The notes: a model not told the origin generated them from the letters alone. A stretch of DNA of 64,000 nt from Lichenibacterium dinghuense (GCF_021730615.1 NZ_JAJLMN010000001.1:3421501-3485500); one strand, 5' to 3'. Shown: positions 18,962 through 27,563, counted from the first letter of the stretch. Made by a program: numbers and translations.

Positions 18962-18979
18962 CACTGCAGCACTGCAGCG
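18962..18979 (-). promoter_or_regulatory. Hairpin P1, hexaloop AGTGCT (candidate ANTAR target)
   Basis: On the minus strand: arms CGCTGC and GCAGTG (one G-U pair) around the hexaloop AGTGCT. A at loop position 1 and G at position 4 are the two invariant loop bases described for ANTAR-protein RNA targets. Confidence 0.65.
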
Positions 18980-18999
18980 CACCTCGACCGTTTTTAAGG

Positions 19000-19608
19000 T
19001 TAGGTGGCTCTCGGACGTGCTGTCAAGAGCTCATTGGCGTTGATGATGGCGTTGGCCATCTCCTCCATCGAGATCCGCTTCGTCATGGCCTGCTGGCGGA
19101 TTGTTTTATAGGCATCTTCCTCGTTAAGTGCCTGGCTTTGCATCAGGATTGCCTTGGCGCGCTGGATTTTTTGCACGCCGGCGATTTTGTTCTCCAACTT
19201 TCGGAGCTTCCTGTGCATTTCCTGGCGCTCCAGCCACAAGGTGCGGGCGAGGATGACGTTCGTGAGGAGGCCGAAGGGACGGATCGGCTTCTCGACCACG
19301 GCGAGCGCCCCACATTCCAAAACCACCTGGAGTGTGGCCGAATTCTCGTAGTCGACGATCGCAATGAGGGCGGCACTCGCCTGCCCCTCCGACTTCACGA
19401 ACCGTCGGATGAGATCGCGCTGCTCGTAGTCGACCACGAGCATGACCAATTGGGCGTTGGGAGATGGTCCATCAGGCATCGGCCAGTTCGCGTCGACGGT
19501 GCATCCGATCCGGCGCAGGTGCTCGACGAGGCTGCGCCCGTCATCGTCGGGCGGATGGACGACCTGGATGCGGAGATCGCGCAGGTCGCGCAGGACGTTG
19601 GTCGACAT
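19000..19608 (-). CDS. amiR: AmiR-like ANTAR antitermination regulator
   Basis: A 202-residue protein with an N-terminal receiver-like fold (about 10-125) and a coiled coil. A C-terminal ANTAR RNA-binding domain covers about 135-195 (IQRAKAILMQSQALNEEDAY, KTIRQQAMTKRISMEEMANA). ANTAR proteins bind paired hexaloop hairpins and prevent terminator formation. In Pseudomonas AmiR is held inactive by AmiC until an amide binds. The gene starts 3 nt after the amiC stop, matching the amiCR pairing. The receiver part lacks a clear phospho-acceptor Asp context, as in AmiR, so control by AmiC rather than phosphorylation is likely. Confidence 0.92.
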   Translation of the reverse strand: MSTNVLRDLRDLRIQVVHPPDDDGRSLVEHLRRIGCTVDANWPMPDGPSPNAQLVMLVVDYEQRDLIRRFVKSEGQASAALIAIVDYENSATLQVVLECGALAVVEKPIRPFGLLTNVILARTLWLERQEMHRKLRKLENKIAGVQKIQRAKAILMQSQALNEEDAYKTIRQQAMTKRISMEEMANAIINANELLTARPRAT

Positions 19609-19611
19609 GGC

Positions 19612-20778
19612 TCAAGGCTTTCCGACGCCGACGGAGGGCCTGAGCAGCGCGTCCGCCGACCAATCGTCGAGGCTCTGCGTGATAAAGTAGGGGTCGGGCT
19701 TCACCCGCAGGCCCGGGTTCCACACCGTTTGGAAGCGCCGGGCATCGTCGATCCGCGCGACGCGCGGCCACAGGAAGGTGTGGTTGTTCTCCGGGTCGAC
19801 GCGGATACGGCCCTGCGGGGCATCGAATTCGGCTCCCCGGAGTTCCCCGACGAGGCGCTCTGGGTTGTCGGTCCCGGCGCGGCGCATGGCCTGAGCGGCG
19901 AGGTGGACCTGGAAGTAGGCCGCTTCGGCACCCGCCGACACGGGCGCATCCGCCCCGAACATCGCTTTATAGGCCTTCACGAACCGGGCGGCGGCCGGCG
20001 TCGGCAAGATCTCGAAGAACGGGGCGGCCGTGATATGCCCGGCAGCGGCCTCCGCAGGCATGTCGGCGACTTCCGCCTCGCTCGTCGTCAGGCTGGCGAT
20101 GGGTATGTCGGCGGACTCCAGGCCGGCAGCGTGATAGGCCTGATAGAACAGACCTGTCGACCGACCGACCACCGTGGAGAACACGACGTCTGGCTTCAGC
20201 TTGCGGACTTTGGAGACAACCCCGTCGAAGTGGCCTGGCTCGGCGTCGAGCGGCACGTAGATCTCGTCGAGCACCTTGCCGCGCGATTGTACGACCAGAT
20301 CAGTCATGATTCTATTTAATTCGTAGGGATAGACGTAATTGGAGCCCACCATGAGGAATCGGCTGCCGTGCATTTCGAGTAGGTATTTCGCCAGCTGTAG
20401 CGAGCTCTGGTTCGGCGCAAGCCCTGTGTAGATACAGTTTGGAGAGTATTCGAAGCCTTCGTACGGCGTCGGGTAAAAGAGCAGTGCGTGATGAGATTCG
20501 ACGAGTGGAAGCACGACCTTGCGCGAGCTAGACATGTAGCATCCGAAGATCAACCTGACTCGATCGATGGTGAGAAGCCGTTCCGCGAATTGACGGTAGA
20601 TCCTGAGATTCGAAGCAGGGTCGTACGCGACCGCCTCAAGCGGCCGGTCAAGGACACCGCCTGCTGCGTTCACCTCCGACAACGCTAACAGGGTGCCGTT
20701 GAGCTGCGTCTGCTCGATCGCGCCGGTCGCCCCGGTGCGAGAAAAGAGCACCCCAATCCGCCAAGGTTCCTTCGCCAT
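19612..20778 (-). CDS. amiC: AmiC-like amide sensor (cytoplasmic periplasmic-binding-protein fold)
   Basis: A 388-residue type I binding protein without a signal peptide when started at ATG 20778 (MAKEPWRIGVLFSRTGATG). An in-frame ATG at 20862 adds 28 residues that still do not form an export signal. Close matches to Pseudomonas AmiC include IFGCYMSSSRKVVLP, LFYPTPYEGFEYSPN, YTGLAPNQSS, VVFSTVVGRSTGLFY and IASLTTSEAEVADM. AmiC binds acetamide-like ligands and then frees AmiR to act on leader RNA. It is first of the array of minus-strand genes. Confidence 0.92.
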   Translation of the reverse strand: MAKEPWRIGVLFSRTGATGAIEQTQLNGTLLALSEVNAAGGVLDRPLEAVAYDPASNLRIYRQFAERLLTIDRVRLIFGCYMSSSRKVVLPLVESHHALLFYPTPYEGFEYSPNCIYTGLAPNQSSLQLAKYLLEMHGSRFLMVGSNYVYPYELNRIMTDLVVQSRGKVLDEIYVPLDAEPGHFDGVVSKVRKLKPDVVFSTVVGRSTGLFYQAYHAAGLESADIPIASLTTSEAEVADMPAEAAAGHITAAPFFEILPTPAAARFVKAYKAMFGADAPVSAGAEAAYFQVHLAAQAMRRAGTDNPERLVGELRGAEFDAPQGRIRVDPENNHTFLWPRVARIDDARRFQTVWNPGLRVKPDPYFITQSLDDWSADALLRPSVGVGKP

Positions 20779-21042
20779 CGATACCCGATCGTCCCCGGAC
20801 CTGCACGCCGCGGGCCTGTCTCCAATGCTTGTGACCTTCGCCTCGCTCGCCGGCAAGGCCATGGCGGTTTAGCTGTCGCTGCTCGGTCACAGGAAGGAGC
20901 GACGGGCGGCGGCCCGCTGTGCTGGCTACGTCTGCTTCCGCGGATTGCTGTTAGGCTTGGCTACGCCCGGTTCGGGTCGACACCGGCCGATGATGGCCCC
21001 ATCTCTCGAATGTACGAAGCCTCCCATCCACGTGGGTTGCTG

Positions 21043-21067
21043 AGCACACATCAATTCGTTGTGTGCT
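21043..21067. repeat. Inverted repeat upstream of relaxase (candidate oriT arm)
   Basis: Perfect 8-bp arms AGCACACA (21043-21050) and TGTGTGCT (21060-21067) with a 9-nt loop, about 160 nt before the MobA/MobL start. Relaxases of this class usually nick beside such a repeat close to their own gene. No confirmed nic consensus is visible. Confidence 0.4.
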
Positions 21068-21142
21068 GGTGTCTCTCCGCCGTTTTCCCTTGAGCACTGC
21101 GGCGCGGCAACTCGCGCAGCAACAAGCAAGGCCGCCTAAGGC

Positions 21143-21170
21143 GACTGGGCGACGGTGACTGGGCGACGGT
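21143..21170. repeat. 14-bp tandem duplication
   Basis: GACTGGGCGACGGT occurs twice head to tail just before the relaxase gene. It could belong to an oriT or simply be a local slip duplication. Confidence 0.6.
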
Positions 21171-21226
21171 GATGGACGAGCCGGGTAGACTCGGCCCCGG
21201 AGCGATTCGGCTCAGGGCGCGCGGGT

Positions 21227-23911
21227 ATGGTCATGGCGAAGAGCATCGATGCCATCGACACGGTCGTCGCCCTCTTCCCCGCGAGTTCGCGCACGCTCAT
21301 CGAGCGCCTGCTCGAGCGCGCCCGGGAGAAAGAGGCTCGGCAGGCGGGTCGGAGCGCGGCGGCGGCGGTGCGCGACCTCGGACGGCTCGTGCAGGCCGGC
21401 AGCGGAGGACGCCAGGGCTCGCGGCTCGCAGCCGAACTGTCGAAGGCGCTCGAGCTGAGGGGGAACATCAGCGGCAAGACCTCGATCCGGCAGAAGGCGC
21501 CGGATACCGGCGGCCGGTCGTTCCACTTCGCCCACAGCGTCATCAAGAAAGACGACGCACCGCGGAGGGCGTCGTCGTCGAGACCCGGCGCTACCCCGGC
21601 CGGGGCGTCGCCGCTAGGGGTGGGCTCGGTGAGCAACCGCAGCAAGACCGGGCGCTCAGCCGCGCACATGCGCTACATCGAGCGCGAGACGGCCGTGGAA
21701 TGCGGCCGCGGCCAGGACATCGACGGGCCGGCAGTCGCCGCGTCGGCAGGTGACCGCTCGCCGGAGGGGCACGGCAGGGAGGCGGGCGGCGTCGGGCGCG
21801 ACGCTGTGCAGGCCACGAGCGCGTCGGCGGGGCAGGCCTACGTCGAAAACCCGGCCAAACTCGTCAACGGCGAAGTGATCGCCTTCTCGTTCGGCACGAT
21901 CGGCGAGCGTTTCGAGGACCGCCTCCGGTTCTGGGAGGCGCTGGAGCAAGCCGAAGCACACCCGGACGCGAGGGTTCAGCACCGCCTCATCGTCGAGCTG
22001 CCCCACGAGGCCTCGCCGAAAGCGCGCTTCGACATGGTGCAGCTGTTCTGCCGGCGGTTCGAGGACGACGGCGTGCCGTTCTGGGCGGCGCTGCACGCGC
22101 CCGGCCCGGGCAATGACAGCCGCAACTTCCACGCCCACATAGTCTATAGCGAGCGGCCTGCGAAACGGATGGTGGACCCGGACGACCCCGCCGGGCCGCT
22201 CCGGTGGGACTTCGAGGTGACGCGGACGCACCGAAAGAAGAACCGCGTCATGGCCACCTCGCGTCCCTACCGGCAGGGCAAGCTCAGGACCTACAGCGGG
22301 ATCGGCTTCATTCCGATGCTCCGCGCCGAGTTCGCGGGCGTCGTCAACGAGGTTCTTACCCGCGACGCGGTCGCGGATGCGAAGGGTGCGCGGGTCGTCT
22401 ACGACGCCCGGTCCTACAAGAACATGGGCCTCGCCGTCGTGCCGATGCGGTCGGTCAACCGCATCGTCGCGGACAAGGTCAAGGGCGGCAAAGCGAGCGT
22501 GCTCGACGGGCAGTACACGAAGCGGATGATCGCGGCCGAGCTCCGGGAGGCCGCGGCCAGGCGCGAAAGGGACGTGCTCGAGGTCGTGGCGCTCGACGAC
22601 GCACTGAAGGTTGCGACGTCCCTGCGGGGCGGCGGCAAGACAGCGCCGTCGCTGCCCCGCGATCTCCAGGTGTCCCCGCTGTCGACCGTGCCGCGAGCCT
22701 TTCTGAAGCCCGCGGCGGAGCGCCTGCTTCGGGCCCGGCGCGAGGCGGTGCAGGTGAATGTCATGGAGCGGGCCGCCATGGCCTCGCTCGGGCGCATCGT
22801 CGAAGCGACGGCTCCGAAGGCCGTCGAGGCTGCCGCGAGGTCGAAGTACCCGGTCGTGCGCGCCCAGGCCCCGGACGCCGCTGTCACGCGACTGCTGCAC
22901 GAGGCGGCGCTCGAGGAGCAGAAGAAGACGCGTCGTGAGGCGGCGGTGGCCAGGAAGTCGCTGCGCGTCCGGGTCGCCGCTGCGGTGACCGAGTGGCGTG
23001 AGCTGACGCAGTCGCCGAGCACGACCCGGTCGCCGATCATGCGGCAGGCCGTGGCCGAGTCGGTGCGCCCGTCGCCGGAGCCGCAGCCCACACCATCGCG
23101 CGAGAAGATCGATGGCGCGGACGGGGCGGCGCGGGCGGCTTCGCCGACCCGTGTGCCGACGGCGCGACCAGCCCATCAAGCCGGGCTTGGGCGGAACTCC
23201 ACGACCCGCGCCGACGTGCATCGGCCCATGCCGGGACTGCAGGGCATGCCGACCCTCGGTGACCTCCTCGCCGTGTCGGAGACGGTGTCGCGGTGGATCA
23301 AGGCCGTCGTCGACGGCATCGAGGATGCCGACGGTCGCATGAAGGCGATCGATGCGTTCTACGACAGCCTGAAAGCACACAAGAAGGCCGAGAAAGCGGC
23401 GGAGCGGGCGGCGGCGGCCGAAATGGCCGAGGCGGCGGGGGCTGCGAAGGCTGTGGTCCAGACAAAGGCGGCGGAGGGTTCGTCGCGGGACGGTGAGGCG
23501 GTGGCGAGGACGTCCTCAGACAGGGCGCCGGCGGGCGATAGCGCGACCGGCGCGGCCCCGCCCACCTTGGGCTCCGACGGCCCGCCGATCGCGCCCGCCT
23601 CGCGCGCTCCGGCACTTGAGCCCGCCGCTCGGGCGACGCAGGCGAGTCCGACCACAGCCGTGCCGGCCGTGGCCACCGGCAGTGTGCCGCCCGCCGCATC
23701 ATCCGCCGCGCCACCTGCAACCATCACGAGCCGGGCACCTCCGCCCGACGGGGGCATGCACATGCCTACGGAGGATCCGCATGTGGACGCCGAGGCTGCG
23801 TCCGCGGCGGATGACGAGCGCCGACGCAAGAAGTGGGAGGAGGAGCTCGAGAAGCGTTGCAAGAAGCGAAAGGCCGTGCTGGGTCGCCGGAACAAGGGCC
23901 GGGAACGGTAG
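21227..23911 (+). CDS. MobA/MobL-family relaxase
   Basis: An 894-residue protein. The N-terminal half contains the MobA/MobL nuclease core: MRYIERE (about residue 148), the strand QHRLIVELPHEASPKARFD and the metal-binding NFHAHIVYSERP (about 304-315). Such relaxases nick plasmid or element DNA at oriT and stay bound through transfer. The C-terminal third is low-complexity, Ala/Pro-rich, ending with the basic helix RRKKWEEELEKRCKKRKAVL. ATG 21227 or 21233 both fit. No VirB/VirD4 genes are in the window, so the element is probably mobilisable rather than self-transmissible. Confidence 0.82.
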   Translation: MVMAKSIDAIDTVVALFPASSRTLIERLLERAREKEARQAGRSAAAAVRDLGRLVQAGSGGRQGSRLAAELSKALELRGNISGKTSIRQKAPDTGGRSFHFAHSVIKKDDAPRRASSSRPGATPAGASPLGVGSVSNRSKTGRSAAHMRYIERETAVECGRGQDIDGPAVAASAGDRSPEGHGREAGGVGRDAVQATSASAGQAYVENPAKLVNGEVIAFSFGTIGERFEDRLRFWEALEQAEAHPDARVQHRLIVELPHEASPKARFDMVQLFCRRFEDDGVPFWAALHAPGPGNDSRNFHAHIVYSERPAKRMVDPDDPAGPLRWDFEVTRTHRKKNRVMATSRPYRQGKLRTYSGIGFIPMLRAEFAGVVNEVLTRDAVADAKGARVVYDARSYKNMGLAVVPMRSVNRIVADKVKGGKASVLDGQYTKRMIAAELREAAARRERDVLEVVALDDALKVATSLRGGGKTAPSLPRDLQVSPLSTVPRAFLKPAAERLLRARREAVQVNVMERAAMASLGRIVEATAPKAVEAAARSKYPVVRAQAPDAAVTRLLHEAALEEQKKTRREAAVARKSLRVRVAAAVTEWRELTQSPSTTRSPIMRQAVAESVRPSPEPQPTPSREKIDGADGAARAASPTRVPTARPAHQAGLGRNSTTRADVHRPMPGLQGMPTLGDLLAVSETVSRWIKAVVDGIEDADGRMKAIDAFYDSLKAHKKAEKAAERAAAAEMAEAAGAAKAVVQTKAAEGSSRDGEAVARTSSDRAPAGDSATGAAPPTLGSDGPPIAPASRAPALEPAARATQASPTTAVPAVATGSVPPAASSAAPPATITSRAPPPDGGMHMPTEDPHVDAEAASAADDERRRKKWEEELEKRCKKRKAVLGRRNKGRER

Positions 23912-24110
23912 GCCGCCGAGAGGCCCGGCGCACGGCGCGGCCTCGTGCCCGTGCGAGATCGATGCATCCTCGCACCAGCGCCGACGCGGGGCTTTGGGGA
24001 TCCCGCGTTGGGGCGCCACGGCCGACGTGGCGGAACGGCGGTTTGGGGGAAAGGCCGCGCGCTGGGGGGCAAGGGTCGACACCGGCCCGAGGCCCCACGG
24101 GAGCGGACAG

Positions 24111-25196
24111 ATGCGAGAGGAAATGGATGGCGCGGCCGGCGCGGGCGGTCGCGGAGACGACGAGACGATCGGGATGGCGGACGAGGTACCGGGGGTGCAC
24201 ATCATGAGCCGCATCGACCTCGAGGCGGCGGTCGGTGGCATGTCGCCCGACGACGACTGGGACGGCGCGGGCGCGACCTCGCGCGAGGACGCTGCCCGCA
24301 AACGCGAACTCGCGCGCTATCGCGACGACCCGGACCTGTGCTGGCGCCGCCACGTCATCGCGGACGACGCCATGCTGGCGCGCGTCGGCCGCCTCGTTCG
24401 CGAGGCGCCGAACATGGCCCGCGCCGTGGAGATCGTGCGGCGCGCAGCCGTCGTGTCGCGCTACGCCCGCCAGCCGCTCCGTGTGCCGCCCATCGTCCTC
24501 GTCGGCCCGCCTGGCTGCGGCAAGACGCGGTTCGCGTCGTTGCTGGCCGGGGCGCTCGGCGTAAGCTCGAGCACGATCGTCGGCAGCACCATCACCGACG
24601 TCGGCAAGATCATCGGCTACCATCCTGGGTGGAAAGGAGCCAGCCCTGGGCTCGTGGCCAAGTCTCTCATGCAAGGCGCGACGGCGTCGCCAGTCATCGT
24701 CGTCGATGAAGCCGAGAAGATCCAGGCCGTCGACGGTCTGCCCTATCCGCTCGACGCCCTGCTGTCCGCGCTGGAGTCCGGCACGGCCTGCTACTACCGC
24801 GACGGGTACCTCGACGTGCCGATGCGGGCCGAGGGCATCGTCTGGCTGTTCTGCGGCAATGACCTCCACGGCCTCTCCGCCCCGCTGCTCGACCGCTGCG
24901 TGGTGATCGAGGTTGCGGCGCTGTCCGGGAGGGAGCGGCACCGGGCGCTCGACGACCTCGCTGCCGACATCCTGCTCGACCACGGCGTCGCCCCGACCGC
25001 GCTCGACATCGACGCGCTGGCAGTGCTGGACGGCGTCGGGCTGCGCCGCGCCCGCGCGCTCATCGCGTCCGCCCTCGCCGGCGCGCTCGACGCCGGCCGC
25101 GACGCCCTCACGGCCGACGACCTCCGTGCCGCCGCGGCCCTGCTCGGCGGCGCGCCACGCATCGTCCGACAGCGGGCCGGCTTCGTCCAATTCTGA
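24111..25196 (+). CDS. AAA+ ATPase, Lon/ClpX-like P-loop module
   Basis: A 361-residue ATPase: Walker A GPPGCGKTRFASLLAG (about residue 128), Walker B SPVIVVDEAEKIQAV, sensor-1 like WLFCGNDLHGL, and arginine-finger region LLDRCVVIEV. No Lon protease domain follows, so it acts as a motor or remodeler without built-in proteolysis. I chose ATG 24111; the frame upstream of it is a shadow of the relaxase end. It follows the relaxase by 199 nt in the same direction, so a role in element transfer or maintenance is plausible but not shown. Confidence 0.75.
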   Translation: MREEMDGAAGAGGRGDDETIGMADEVPGVHIMSRIDLEAAVGGMSPDDDWDGAGATSREDAARKRELARYRDDPDLCWRRHVIADDAMLARVGRLVREAPNMARAVEIVRRAAVVSRYARQPLRVPPIVLVGPPGCGKTRFASLLAGALGVSSSTIVGSTITDVGKIIGYHPGWKGASPGLVAKSLMQGATASPVIVVDEAEKIQAVDGLPYPLDALLSALESGTACYYRDGYLDVPMRAEGIVWLFCGNDLHGLSAPLLDRCVVIEVAALSGRERHRALDDLAADILLDHGVAPTALDIDALAVLDGVGLRRARALIASALAGALDAGRDALTADDLRAAAALLGGAPRIVRQRAGFVQF

Positions 25197-25437
25197 CGCG
25201 ATCGAGGGTGAGCCCCGCGGCTCCAGGCGGCGCGGGAGCGGCGTCGGTCGGACACGCCGGCCGCACGGTCGGCTTCGTGCGCTTTCCGATCAGAGATGCG
25301 GCGCTGCGGATGGTGCTCGGGCGCCTCCGCGCCGGGAGCGCAGCCGACGCTCGGCGACGGACGGAGCGGCCTCGACGGTGGCGGTGAGGAGCAGTCGGCG
25401 TGGGGGGACAATGGGCGTGCCCCGATGGGAGAAGACG

Positions 25438-25815
25438 ATGGCGAACGACATACCGCTCGCGCGGCAGGCGCGCTACGCGGCGGCGGCGGCCGACGAGGGT
25501 CGGGTCGCGGATCTGCAGCGTGTGGCCGATGACGCGGCAGCGGATGCGAGGCTGCTCCTCGCCGCCGGCGAGATCCAGCTCGCCTCCGGCGCGCTCACTG
25601 TGATGCTGCGGGCGATGCTCCTGCGCGCGGCGACGCCGGCCGGCTCGGAAGGCTCCAGTGCGGAGGTGGACATCGGCATCAAGCGCCGGAGCGCCGAGGC
25701 GCTGGAGCGCGTCGGGGTGCCGCTCGCGGCCGCCATGGTGCGCTCTGCGGCGGCCGGAGATGCTGCGGTGATGGCGAGCCGGGCGGGGCGCTCGCCGCGG
25801 GAGGGCGCCGCGTGA
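25438..25815 (+). CDS. Hypothetical protein, first of three overlapping small genes
   Basis: A 125-residue Ala-rich helical protein starting MANDIPLARQARYAAAA (an ATG nine codons upstream at 25411 is possible). There is no recognisable domain, signal or membrane segment. Its stop overlaps the GTG start of the next gene (GTGA), and that gene overlaps the third in the same way, so the three are surely co-translated. I do not recognise any of them. Confidence 0.6.
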   Translation: MANDIPLARQARYAAAAADEGRVADLQRVADDAAADARLLLAAGEIQLASGALTVMLRAMLLRAATPAGSEGSSAEVDIGIKRRSAEALERVGVPLAAAMVRSAAAGDAAVMASRAGRSPREGAA

Positions 25816-26195
25816 CCGCGGACGCCCCGAGCCGCGGCCGCTGCCCGGCATTCCTGGACGAGCCCGTGTCGCCGCCGGCCGCGGCGGCGGCGCGGTCGCT
25901 GGCCGAGCAGATCGAGGGAATCCGTCGCGACCTCTCGGCTCACCGCTGGCTGGCCGACCGGGGTGACGCGCTCGCCCACGGCGCCGCGCTGGCGGCGGCG
26001 CACGGCGTCCTGGTGCTCGCGACGGCGCCGCTGGCCTCGCGGGCGGATCGCGATCACCGCCGCACGACGCTCGACGGGGCCGTACCCGCGCTGGCCCGAG
26101 CAGGCCTTGGCCACGTCGGAGCCCTGGTCGAGGCGGCGCTCGCCCTCGAGCTCCATTCCGCGACGCTCGAGCGCGCGAGTGGAGCGCTGCAGTGA
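25812..26195 (+). CDS. Hypothetical protein, second of three overlapping small genes
   Basis: A 127-residue protein from GTG 25812. The middle, RSLAEQIEGIRRDLSAHRWL, looks like an amphipathic helix; the rest is Ala/Leu-rich helix. No known domain. Overlaps both neighbours by 4 nt. Confidence 0.58.
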   Translation: MTADAPSRGRCPAFLDEPVSPPAAAAARSLAEQIEGIRRDLSAHRWLADRGDALAHGAALAAAHGVLVLATAPLASRADRDHRRTTLDGAVPALARAGLGHVGALVEAALALELHSATLERASGALQ

Positions 26196-26569
26196 ACCGC
26201 GTCGTCGGCTCCGACGCTGCAGGCCCGACCGCGCGCGACCGCGACCGCTATGCCGCTGCCCTGGCCGGGGCGGCCGACCCGGAGCTCCTGTTCGGTCCGG
26301 TGCTGGCGTCGTTCCGCCGCCTGACCGTCGCCGTGTCCGCCGGCGACCGCGCGGTCGCGGCGCGGGCCGCGGTGGTACTCGAACGCGCCTGCCTCGCGCT
26401 CTGCGTCGTCCCGGCCGCCTCGGCCGCGGCGGCGGACGATCGGAGGCGGGTGGCGAATATCGTCGCCGCCTGGGCTTGGCCGAGGCGGCCCGCACTCGCC
26501 GCCGTGCTCGCGGCCGGCGGCGCCCAGGAGGCACGACGCTGGGGCGGTGAGGTCGCCGGGGAGGCGTGA
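26192..26569 (+). CDS. Hypothetical protein, third of three overlapping small genes
   Basis: A 125-residue helical protein from GTG 26192, containing LFGPVLASFRRLTVAVSAGD and WAWPRRPALAAVLAAG. No recognisable domain. The 4-nt overlap with the preceding gene and the absence of stops suggest it is real. The following gene starts 166 nt later. Confidence 0.55.
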   Translation: MNRVVGSDAAGPTARDRDRYAAALAGAADPELLFGPVLASFRRLTVAVSAGDRAVAARAAVVLERACLALCVVPAASAAAADDRRRVANIVAAWAWPRRPALAAVLAAGGAQEARRWGGEVAGEA

Positions 26570-26735
26570 GCCCGGCTCCAGCGTACTGACCTTCGGAGGC
26601 GACGGGCTCGCGGCGTAGGTCCGAGTTCTATGGCGAGCCGGGGGGAGCGGCGGAGGCGAAGGGCGGTGTCCAAATCGCGCTGGGTGGGGGCGGGCGGGGT
26701 CGACCCCCAAGGAGAGAAGAAGGGAGGAGATCGGA

Positions 26736-27563
26736 ATGGAACCGATCAGAAACGATGGTGTGCGCGGAGCCGAGCTGGGCGCCGAGGCCGTCGCCGCCGT
26801 GGCGGTGCTGGCGCGCCTCGACGCGGCTGGACGCCGCGCCGCGCTGGAAGCGCTCGGGGTGACCGAGGCGCGGCGCATCTGGACACCGCGCGAGGTGGGC
26901 GAGTTGCCGAGCCTAACCGCGCTGACGGCCGGGCGCGACCACGAGGCCGTGTATGGGTCGGACGCCTGGGCGGCTTCATATCAGCGGGCGCGGACCGTGG
27001 TGGCCTACGTGCTGCAGGCGCCTGGGCTGGGCGCACTGTCCGCGCGCCTCAACGGCACGAGCCTCGCCAAGGTCGGCACCGCCGCGCTCGAGAGCCTCGC
27101 GCAGCGCGTCGCCGACCTCGGGCGCTGTGAGTACGGCGCCTGGATGCGCGGCCCGCGCTGCTACGGACGCGAGGCCGGCTTCAGCTGCTTCAGCCCGGCG
27201 CCGAGGCTGCAGCTCGCGCCCCAACACGTGGCGAGCCCGGTGCGCCTGTGCCTGCACGGGGTCGAGGTGGACCTGCCGCCCGGGATGACAGCCGGGCAGT
27301 TCGAGGCGGCGCTGAACCGCGCGCTGCTGCCACTGCGGCTGCAGACGGTGGCCGGCACCGAGGCTGGCCGCGTGCTCTGCGCCCGCGCCAGCGTCGAGAC
27401 CGCGTTCCTGCACCGCTACTACCGGCACGGCACGAGATACAAGGCCGCGACCGAGATCACGCTGATGAGGCCCCAGGCCGACCTCGGCGCGCTGGCGCGG
27501 GTCTGCGCCGACATCGTGGTCGACGCGGCGCTGGGGCTGCGCAATGTACGGCCGGTCCAGTGA
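26736..27563 (+). CDS. Hypothetical protein preceding the xseA-like gene
   Basis: A 275-residue protein from ATG 26736, after a GGAGGAGA-type ribosome-binding site. There is a central pair of Cys motifs (RGPRCYGREAGFSCFSP). C-terminal text such as FLHRYYRHGTRYKAATEITL resembles no family I know. It overlaps the GTG of the exonuclease VII-like gene by 4 nt, so it belongs to the same operon. A nucleic-acid role is possible from context only. Confidence 0.6.
   Translation: MEPIRNDGVRGAELGAEAVAAVAVLARLDAAGRRAALEALGVTEARRIWTPREVGELPSLTALTAGRDHEAVYGSDAWAASYQRARTVVAYVLQAPGLGALSARLNGTSLAKVGTAALESLAQRVADLGRCEYGAWMRGPRCYGREAGFSCFSPAPRLQLAPQHVASPVRLCLHGVEVDLPPGMTAGQFEAALNRALLPLRLQTVAGTEAGRVLCARASVETAFLHRYYRHGTRYKAATEITLMRPQADLGALARVCADIVVDAALGLRNVRPVQ

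Larger units (their letters stand above)
18711..18999 (-). promoter_or_regulatory. Leader between amiR and urtA with ANTAR-type hairpins and terminator
   Basis: The 292-nt gap from the amiR stop to urtA ATG holds, in transcription order, hairpin P1, hairpin P2, a terminator, then about 170 nt of untranslated leader. The order matches ANTAR-controlled antitermination leaders. A transcript could come from amiCR or from a promoter inside this gap; I did not find a convincing promoter. No open frame here is credible. Confidence 0.65.
20863..21226. other. Intergenic region at the junction of metabolic and mobile DNA
   Basis: Divergent gap between amiC and the relaxase gene. It holds an 8-bp inverted repeat and a 14-bp tandem repeat listed separately. 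No gene is convincing. It is the probable left edge of the mobilisable element, although I cannot locate an exact boundary. Confidence 0.5.

Noticed and set aside
21656-23380. A 574-codon minus-strand frame opposite the relaxase
   Set aside because: Arg/His/Leu-rich composition without any motif; the relaxase on the plus strand has conserved motifs in the same span.
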